The notes under the pieces were generated by a model that did no database searches, was not told where the DNA came from, and was given only the letters and a program-made list of their open reading frames with translations. Position numbers and translations under genes: made by a program. A DNA stretch of 64,000 bases from Berghia stephanieae (lineage: Eukaryota; Mollusca; Gastropoda; Nudibranchia; Aeolidiidae). Of this stretch, positions 34,483-44,700 are shown piece after piece; the stretch's first letter is position 1; every line of letters starts with the position of its first letter. The DNA is taken from NCBI GenBank assembly GCA_034508935.3, contig CM067443.1, forward strand, positions 1,458,717 to 1,522,716, written 5' to 3'.

Positions 34483-36116
34483 TAACTAGAAAACATTGCC
34501 CCTCATTTATACTTGATGAACAAAATCAATTTATCAACATAAAAATAAAATTAAAAACCTGAATTTAAAAAAATTAAAAAATTAAAACCCCTTAATTATC
34601 AATCAATATTTCATTTAAAATGGTATTAATTTCTATCAAAACTCACCACGGTAACATTCTCTCATTTCATAGGAACTTATAATACCAAGACCAGTATTGG
34701 TTTTGCTTTGTATGGCACTCACATAAAAAGGAGACTGAAATTCTTGCATCAAAATTGACTTTACACCATATGATCTATATACAAACCTGCCACAGGCATT
34801 TACCACAAAATATTTGTATATTCTAGACAACAAATTCGTTTTGTTTTGTTTTTAGAGGTTTATCAGCATTTACAACACGCATGAGTCAGGAAAAGGAAGT
34901 CAATAGATACGAGTATAAATAGAAGGGAGAACAGGGGTAGGACATAAGAAATCTGTATGAACCCAAAAAAGAATGATTTCTAGCATTGTTCCATGTCCAT
35001 TCATTATAGAAACTATGATCAAATATACATTTCTTACAAATGTATTGGTTTTTTGTCAATGCCTGCAACAGAGCCATCACTGACCTTTTAAAGCAAATAT
35101 ACAACACAAAACATATTCAACACCATTTATGCTTGAATATTGTTTTGAGACGCCAACATTATCCATGTACATGTCAACTCCACTTAGGATATGAAATGTT
35201 ATGATTGTCAAATTCTCAGAAGGGGTGAGGGGGTCAGGTAAAGGGAAATATTGGAACAGTTGAGATTTTACATTCTTGTTTTTGTTGCCTGAAGAAGGGT
35301 CATGAGCCCAAATTGTTCGTTTTAAGTATTGTCCTCTTCTTGAAGCTGTTATATTCCTTTTTCTTCAACATTTCTTTTACAGTCGACAGTTTCTAGAGGC
35401 TTTACACAATACAAAAGAAAATAATTTTCGACTATTTTTCTCTAAAATTTTGGTGAAATATTCCCAACATAAAGACAAAGTCCTGGTTTGGCCAATTTAA
35501 AATCTATATATCCTACTGATTAGTACTTTCCAAAACCAACAAAAATGGTCTTTACTTTTTTTTTTTTAACTTTTCAAGAAAAAAACTCTCATAGCTCACA
35601 AGTATTCAGAAGTAGTGAATTATTACCAATCATCAATTACCGAAAATGGTCAAATCCCTACGGCATATCTGTCAATTCATGCAATAGGGAGAATATCGTT
35701 CTCCTTGTGTATGCAGACTATGCGTAATTTACAGCGGAAAAAACCAAAGTAATTTGGTATCAAATATACACTTCAGTTTATCATTTATTATAGAAAACTA
35801 TCATAGACTGATCATATGTGACCCATTGCCTCAGAACAGTATCATGTTAGGGTGAAAAAATACCAAAAAGATTACCACCAGAAATTCGAAATTTTACTTT
35901 CCATCCCTTAAAGTAATTATAGACATTCTTGAATCACCCTGAGAACATACCATAATGAGACAGTAAGTCACAAATTTCTAATCAGAACAAAAACATTGCA
36001 TGGATCTACATTGTCTCAATACAAACAAATTCAACAAATAATTTAAACATTTCACATCCAACTAAATCTACAGATGTTTCAATGACACAGCATTCATTCA
36101 AACAATAAGTCTCTCG
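34483..36116. other. No gene recognised; flank downstream of the zinc-finger gene
   Basis: A weak A-family 3' remnant may lie at 34845-34960 on the minus strand (GTGTTGTAAATGCTG then AAACCTCTAAAAAC in reverse). A G-type repeat is at 35284-35372. The 35800-35900 segment (GACCCATTGCCTCAGAACAG) matches repeat H at 53.35 kb. Confidence 0.5.
35284..35372 (+). repeat. Short repeat G with hammerhead-like core
   Basis: Contains CCTGAAGAAGGGTCATGAGC and CCCAAATTG, then GAAGCTGTTATATTCC. CTGAAGA followed by a GGG...CCC hairpin matches the CUGANGA plus stem II part of a hammerhead core; the expected GAAA is AAA here. Confidence 0.5.
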
Positions 36117-36872
36117 TTACGTTTTTCTCTCCTCAGCCTTGGACTTTGATCTCCTCTTAGCACCAGGCACCCAGTCATCATCCTCTATATCCATTTCACC
36201 CCCTTCCATGTCATCGTCACTATGACCACCCCCTACAACACCCCATCCTGTTGAATCTTGGGAGATTTTCGTTGAGACTGTCTACGTGGCCGTTTACTGT
36301 CAGGTCCTCCTCCTCCTCCGTCTTCAGTTGGGTGCCCTCGTCTCCTGTGTTGGTGATGATGATGATAGGCAACAGAGGCAGAAGCCACCGCCTGAGCAGC
36401 TTCTTCGGCAGAATTGGCTGAATTTAAAGGTTGGAAACTCATCATTCCTGCAGGAGGTCCAGAAGGGGCCATGGCCACTCCTGGGTTGGCCACACCATTT
36501 CTCTGCTGATGTTGGCTGCCATTTTGGTGATCCTCTTCCTCGTCTCCGTGTCTGGATTTGGAATAACAAATGGTTTAACTTGATTTTGATCATTGGGCAT
36601 GCTGACACCCGTAGGAGGTACTGCAGCCTCTGGGTAGCCACCTTCCTCTCCCTCTCCCTGGGTGATCTTACGTGGAATAGACTTCCGTCCTTTGCTACGA
36701 CTGTACTTGCCATCCCCATCATCTTCCCCTCCACTGTTGCCTTCACCATCGACAGTGTGATCATCCCGAGCTCTTTCGGACAAGGAACTTAGAAAATTGA
36801 CAGCATCCTCCTCCATGACATCTGTTGTCTCATTAAGACCATGTTTCACCTTTTTATGCCGATTCAAGTTAC
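36117..36872 (-). CDS. Zinc-finger gene, terminal exon: end of finger 9 and acidic tail
   Basis: Acceptor TTTATTTCTCAG; begins GNLNRHKKVKHGLNETTDVM. The best protein reading needs two frame changes, one near 36540-36560 (PNPDT, then GDEEEDHQNGSQHQQRNGV) and one near 36238-36250 next to GGATGGGG (then GGGHSDDDMEGGEMDIED). It ends SKAEERKT and a TAA. The composition is acidic and low complexity, consistent with a regulatory tail. Confidence 0.8.
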
Positions 36873-38688
36873 CTGAGAAATAAAGAAAAAAAAAATGTTT
36901 TTAATTGTAAAGCAAACTAATGCTGTGAATAACAAAATATGACTGACCTTGACAATAATTGGTGGATTTCAGTTTTGAATTATCTTGACAATTCAAAGTT
37001 ATGTCTCTTTAGTGTCACTGATGTTCTCTGGTGCAATGATCAACTTTGTGTGTTTTTATTTGTTGTAAATTACTCCTTAAACCAGTTTTTCTGAGAACAT
37101 AAGTTGTATTTTTGTTACTGCTAAAGAACAAACAAACCACAATGAATTCACAATGGACTAACCTTCCCAGATAATAGTTATAGATAAAAAAGGTCACCAG
37201 TTATTCTGCAAAAGAATTCTTTAAAATAAGTCGCTTTTCCCCCCTCACCTAGAAAACATAAAATGATTGTATCTGTCCCAAATATGTTCTTTCATAAAAA
37301 TTTGTCCTAAAGACTCAAAAATATAAATAAAATTGAGCTTTCTATAGATGGTATGCAGATGACGTCACTCAGGCCTTTGTTATTGTTTTTGCCATCCGCG
37401 TTTGTGAGTTGTTCTCACTAAACTGTATTAACCAGACTATAAAAGTTCATGGTTACACAGAGTTTGTGTGTTGGTCCGTTATACTTCCGGATAGCAATGT
37501 TGTGAACTCCTTGGCCAAGCGCATTCTATCTATAGGCAATATCCACTAAATGTGCTCAAAGCGCTTTACAAGACTACCACTAACAATCCAAAGAAAAGTG
37601 AACAATTGTTAATATTTGCCTAAAAAACTGTTTTAAACCTTTTTTTAAATGGTGAAATTGAATTACTGTTGTTTCTTTACCAAAATGTAAACTGAGGTTA
37701 TTTCTACCGCGGAAGTAAGAATACAAACAGAATACTGCTTCGTTTCGTTCTATGAAATTTCATTTTCATCATTTCTTCCTTCTATTTCTATCAATTTGTC
37801 CACACTTTTAGGACCATTCAAAAAGCTGTTACAACTAGTTAATGCTAGATGGTCACTTTTCAGTATAGTTTTCATAAGGAATCTTTTTTTAAAAGTTTTT
37901 CTGAATAACTTACGGTATATTTTTGTGTCAAATGTTAAGAAAATGACCTTTTGGATAGCCCATATATTTTGAAAATGTTTTAAAATGATTACCATTACTA
38001 ACACTTTGCATTTAATGTGACCTCATTTGTAACTGATAAGGCAAGTGTTGGAAATGTATTTAAATTCATTTTTTTTAGTACGGGTTTTGACAACAATAGC
38101 ACAAATGATACATGCATTGCTAACCTTTAAGAGTAAAGGTGCTTCCACAGAAACAAACATACGGCTTGGAGTTGGTGTGAATGTGCATGTGACCCTGAAG
38201 GTTGTGATAACGTCCAAATTCCTTACCTAGGGAATTAGAAAAATCAAGCATGATAAGACATTCACATCCTTGCCTAGGGAACAAAAATTAAAAACAAGGG
38301 GCTGAAGAAGAAAAAGACAGAAGAAGAAGAAGAAGAAGAAGAAGAAGAAGAAGAAGAAGAAGAAGAAGAAGAAGAAGAAGAAGAAGAAGAAGAAGAAAGA
38401 AGAAGAAGAAGAAGAAGAATCCAATTCAGAATCATATATCCTTCCTCAGCCCTGGTGTGTGTAGAAGTCGAAATACAAGAAAACTTCATTTCAATCGATG
38501 ACGCCACTCATTGCTCACTACATTTTTTTAATATTCTAAATATTATCATTTATGTGTATACTGGACAAAATTGTATGTTAAATTAAAATACGCAATTTCA
38601 TAAAGGTTGGCAAGCCTGTTTTCCATTTTCAGTACAGACTGAGCACAGGTTACATCTCTCTAAGTTTTGTTGGTCTTTCTTGTTTGAC

Positions 38689-38719
<31 letters not shown>

Positions 38720-41700
38720 ATCAAATCAATTAACATTTTTCTATTCTAAATTTTCTCATTTATTTGTGTATTCTGGACAAAATTGTTTGTTAAATTAAAA
38801 TTCGCAATTTCATACTGGTTGGCAAGCCTGACTTCCATTGTCAGTACAGACTGAGCACAGGTTACATCTCTAGTTTTGTTGGTCTTTCTTCTTGACAAAA
38901 AAAAAAATTAAATCAACTAACATTTTCAATCTGTTTTACCAACATTGTTACATTAACTTGCAGGCCATGCATGTTCTCCATCACTTTTAGATTTAGAGAG
39001 AACAATTGCAATGTTTTAAGAGGAGAAAGATTTAGAAAGGGAGGTGATCCTAAATTGAAGACCATAAGATAGCAAGGGGGTGGGGGGAGGGGGGTTGAAA
39101 GCTATACCAGCAAACTGTCAGCAATGTCAGGTTCTGGGGGAGGGGGGGTTGAAAGCTATACCAGCAAACTGTCAGCAATGTCAGGTTCTGGGGGAGGGGG
39201 GTTGAAAGCTATACCAGCAAACTGTCAGCAATGTCAGGTTCTGGGGGAGGGGGGTTGAAAGCTATACCAGCAAACTGTCAGCAATGTCAGGTTCTGGGGG
39301 AGGGGGGGTTGAAAGCTATACCAGCAAACTGTCAGCAATGTCAGGTTCTGGGGGAGGGGGGGTTGAAAGCTATACCAGCAAACTGTCAGCAATGTCAGGT
39401 TCTGGGGGAGGGGGGGTTGAAAGCTATACCAGCAAACTGTCAGCAATGTCAGGTTCTGGGGGAGGGGGGGTTGAAAGCTATACCAGCAAACTGTCAGCAA
39501 TGTCAGGTTCTGGGGGAGGGGGGGTTGAAAGCTATACCAGCAAACTGTCAGCAATGTCAGGTTCTGGGGGAGGGGGGGTTGAAAGCTATACCAGCAAACT
39601 GTCAGCAATGTCAGGTTCTGGGGGAGGGGGGGTTGAAAGCTATACCAGCAAACTGTCAGCAATGTCAGGTTCTGGGGGAGGGGGGGTTGAAAGCTATACC
39701 AGCAAACTGTCAGCAATGTCAGGTTCTGGGGGAGGGGGGGTTGAAAGCTATACCAGCAAACTGTCAGCAATGTCAGGTTCTGGGGGAGGGGGGTTGAAAG
39801 CTATACCAGCAAACTGTCAGCAATGTCAGGTTCTGGGGAGGGGGGGTTGAAAGCTATACCAGCAAACTGTCAGCAATGTCAGGTTCTGGGGAGGGGGGGT
39901 TGAAAGCTATACCAGCAAACTGTCAGCAATGTCAGGTTCTGGGGAGGGGGGGTTGAAAGCTATACCAGCAAACTGTCAGCAATGTCAGGTTCTGGGGAGG
40001 GGGGGTTGAAAGCTATACCAGCAAACTGTCAGCAATGTCAGGTTCTGGGGGAGGGGGGGTTGAAAGCTATACCAGCAAACTGTCAGCAATGTCAGGGTCT
40101 GGGGGAGGGGGGTTGAAAGCTATACCAGCAAACTGTCAGCAATGTCAGGTTCTGGGGGAGGGGGGGTTGAAAGCTATACCAGCAAACTGTCAGCAATGTC
40201 AGGGTCTGAGATCCAGACTATTGAAATTGGGATTCTAATGGTTTATTTTATCATAAGCACAAAGAAACTGTTTTTTTTGTTTTTGTTTGTTTGTTGCTTT
40301 AGGTCTCTTCCAACACAATTGAGGTTATATGAGAGACCGCTGAAACAAAAAAACAAGCAATCTAACAAAAATAGTACAAATGTAAATCAAAATCATAACC
40401 TAAAGATATCATAAGCTAAATTATAAATAACCAAGAACAAACAGGCAGAAGATTTAAAGAAAAAAAAAATATCCCCTGTCAAAAATACAATCACAAACCA
40501 AAGAAGCAGGATAGGCTAGTAAAGAGAAGAAGAAACGACATCACTATCGGATCGTACACCCATGCGAACATCATAGGTATATGATTCAAGGGTGATGCTC
40601 CCATCCAACCACAAAGAAACTATGTTTCTTGATAAGTGTGAAATATCTTAGAAGAGAACTAATGCTTGTCCTATTTTTTAAGACTTTTTCTTAGATAGGA
40701 GTGTCAATCATATGCATGAGCCAAACTAATATTAAAAGAAAGAAATAATCTGACCCAAGAACCATCCTTTTCCCCTTTTAAAGTGATGCAACCGCAAGAT
40801 TAAAGTAATAGAAATGAGTGTACAAGTACCCACCACAAATAGTGCATTCGTAGGGTTTTCTATCCGCATGGACCACCATGTGAGCTTTCAAAGTCTGTGG
40901 CTGGGTGAACGTCTTGTCACACATATTACACTTGAACGACCTGTTTGATTGATGGATCAGTTTGTGTCGTTGGAGGTTGGCCCGTTGGTTAAAGGACCTG
41001 CCACACGTTTCACAGGAGAACGGTTTGAGACCTGTATGGGTGAACTGGTGAGCTTTCAAGTGATGTTCCTGTATAGTTTGAAAGGAAAGGAAATGAAGAC
41101 AGAATTTTACAACAAAAAAACAGATTAAAATTTCAAAAACAGACCTGAAACTTAAATATTCTTATTGACATAAAAGCAAAGAAAAATAAATCACATAACA
41201 TCCATGCAAAGCTTAAACTATAAATCAAAACAAAGCATATTTACGCCACATAAATGAATCACTTTAAGATACATGGTAATCTGTTGTCCCTTGGCAAAAT
41301 AAAACAACAAAAAGCATGCAGACAAAAACAACTAATAGCATCTCTCTCTAAAAAGCAGCGTTGTCATAAAAACCCTTTTAAAACCTGGATACAGTTTATA
41401 CATGTATGCACAAGCAAGCAAAACAATCAAATCTATAGAGAATAACCATAAAATAAAAAGGTAGTGTGTCGTATCTATTTAAATCATTATGAAAAAATGG
41501 AAAGCAAAATTTCGATTGTTAAAAAAGTCCACATAAAGTATGAAGTCTTTCAACTTCCAAATCTAATTCCTGTCACATTCCATTTTTCCTTAACATTCAA
41601 AACATGTGATTACCTCAAGTAAAGATATCATGAAGACATTACCTTAAATATTTTATTCATGACCTACCTTCATAAAATCCATACCACACTCTGTACACAT

Positions 41701-44700
41701 GTATGGGCGACGGCCATTATGGGAGAACATGTGATCTTTGAGCTGGCTTGGGTATTTGAATCGTCTGTCGCAATACCGACATGACAGGGGGCCCACGTCT
41801 AGCTGGTTTTTATCGTCCTTTATGTCCTCACTCCCATCCATGTACTCTGCATTCATTGGCTGAACCATTGGTGCTTGTGGTGGTGGCTGCAGCTGCTGTT
41901 GATGTTGGTGATGTTGTTGATGTTGGTGATGTTGTTGGTGTGGTTGAAGCATCGGTGGCATCAAATGACCTTGATTTGAGTCCCGTCGCTGTTTGACAGT
42001 GGTCTGTAGTAGCTGGGGTATTATCTGCTGGAAAGGGTCAATCAGCAAGACTTAGCATTGGATGGTGGTAAGCCTTGCTTTTTAACTCTATTTTGATGCC
42101 TTTAGACTTACATGGGTGCCAAAAGACGACATGTAAAAAAATCCTGAATTTTGTTGAATAACCATGTTTCAACAAACCAAAAATATGAAATTTGCTTCCA
42201 AATTTATTCAGCCAATATTGCTACAATCCTGTGACTGATTTCTCAAAATAAACATAATTGACTTTCCTTATTCTCATTAGTCTATCGAATACAAATACCA
42301 AAATTGTTTAATTCACACTTTTCATAATCTTACTCTAACTGAGGAATATACATGTGTAAAATTTAACATAAAACCATATTTTATAAGAAAGCTATGTGGT
42401 CTAGTGGTATGACACTCACTTTCGGATCGGAAGGTCCTGGGTTTGAGCCTCGCGCTCGGCGCATAGTTGAGTCCTTGGAAAAGGCTCTTTACTCACATTC
42501 GCTCACTGTACTCAGGTGTAAAATGTCCCGTCCTATATGTTAAATGTTGCTGTTGACCAGGGGCCCCTTGTACAGCGCTTTGAGCACATTTCCTGGATAT
42601 TGCGCTATATAAAGCTCTTTTTTTAAAAAGAAAAATTTTGAATTTAAGGTTCATTCTTTTCTAAAATGATCTAGAAATATTGACAGAATAATAATAATCT
42701 GATCGATCAGCACTGAATCAAAATACAAAATATGTTTTGATAAACGAGATCTTTTTAAGCGATTTCAGAAAACGAATAAATAAAATACAGTGATAATCAG
42801 TCTTCATCAAGTTTTTCAAAATTTTCTGAATATTAAGGGAATTATAAAAAGAGGCAAGCCATGTCATTAAGAAATCAGAAATGCCAAAATTCAACAGTTG
42901 AAAAGGAAATCCAAATTATTTCGGAGATTTGGCACCCATGCACTTGCATTATTTTATAATAAAATAAAAATCTGCATTTTCACTATGTATACTTCAAATT
43001 CTCAATTATTATCTCTCATGAAAATACAACATAATGAAATTTAACTAATTTTACAAAATTGATGAACCTTTGATGACTATTTTTTAGCCTCACCAACCTA
43101 ACCTAAATCTAAGCAAAGGAAAACAAAAGAGAGGAAGAAGAGAGAAGAAGAAGAAGAAGAAGAAGAAGAAGAAGAAGAAGAAGAAGAAGAAGAAGAAGAA
43201 GAGAAGAAGAAGAAGAAGAAGAAGAAGAAGAAGAAGAAGATTAAGATTAAGAAGAAGGAGAAGAAGAAGGAAAAAAAAAAAAAAAAAAAGAAGAAAAGGA
43301 GGAGGAGGAGGAGGAGAAAGAAAGAAATAAGAAAGCAATGGTATAAATTGCAGCATAAAATTATCAGAGATGGAAAACATGAGAGATCAAAAAAAAGCTC
43401 TGAAGCACAAAACTGTACTAAAACATATGCCATAATACGACCTGTAGAGCTGGAATTGATATTGGTTTCTACAGACTAGCAATTGTTTGCTACCCTTTGG
43501 TTATGATGATAGATTGAGCGAAAATACTTTTCACCTAATCTGACTGACTGTTACCGATAGAACCAGCAACGCAATCACTGCTGGATTGAAACAGCAGGTC
43601 AAAAAAATCTTAATCGACTCACCCAAAAATCAAAACCAGTCCCCTACTGTTTACATTGAGTCTATTATTAAAGGACTGCAATAGATTTAACAGACTATGA
43701 AATTAACCTTCAAACAACTGCATCGCTGTAGAAGTAGAATTTATGACAAACAAAAATTAATGCACAAAAATCAGGTTTTAAAAGGGTGAATAGGAACAAC
43801 CTCAAACTACAAAAAAAAATATATAAATAAATAAATAAATAAAAGTAACAAAAATTTAAAAAATAAAAAATAAATCTAAATAATAAATATAGAAAAATGG
43901 TAACATGGATCTACAACATTGACACACAACATGAAACAGAGGTGAAACTTACCCCTGGTTCGGGCTTAGAAGAAGACGGGGAGTGACCAGATGAACTTTT
44001 GGATCGAAGGTTGGCACAGTAGCCATTCTTTTCACTGACAGACATGTGACGTTTGAGATGACTAATTTGTGTAAATCCTTTGCCACACATTTGACAAGTG
44101 TGGGGCTTGATGTGGTCGTGCGTGAGCATGTGTGTGTTAAGATGACTTAGCTGCTTGAAATACTTGCCGCATTTCAGGCAAAGATGAGGTTTTATGCCAC
44201 TGTGGTCCAAAACGTGCATAACCAAATTGTGTTTTGTAGTATAGGACTTCTCACACTCATTGCATTGCCAACGTTTAACATTTCCAACATTAACGTACTG
44301 AGTGTCATCAATGCGGACACTAACCTCCATGCGCTCCTGCTCAAGGTCACGAGCCTTCGCTTTACGCTCTTCCATTATTTGATCGTAGTTTTCAGCACTG
44401 CTGTCCAGCTCTGAGTGATCTCCAAAGCTTCGATCCATAGAAATTGCTGTGCTTGAGTTTTGCTGTGGAGGATAATGCTGTTCTGGGTAACCATTCCCAG
44501 TTGCCATGATGTCTCGAGGTGAGCTGTGAGTCAACTCAGCACTGCCTAGATTGGCCGGTCGACTAACTATGCCTACAGTGACGATTGTTGCTTTGTTTGC
44601 AACACAAGTTGTCATCGTGGCTTTCCCTGTAGAATCCATAAAACTGGGAGAGATGACAGTCTTCAATTTTGAATTTTTGTTGTAATCTGGGTAATTTTTA

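Noticed and set aside
39231-39850. Long open frames (up to 188 codons) on both strands with an 18-residue repeat
   Set aside because: The 54-bp minisatellite unit is a multiple of three and lacks stops in several frames, so all frames stay open. No start context, splice support or family match.
39074-40209. CRISPR-like look of the 54-bp array
   Set aside because: Units are joined directly with no variable spacers, and the host is a eukaryote. The same holds for the array at 60861-62443.
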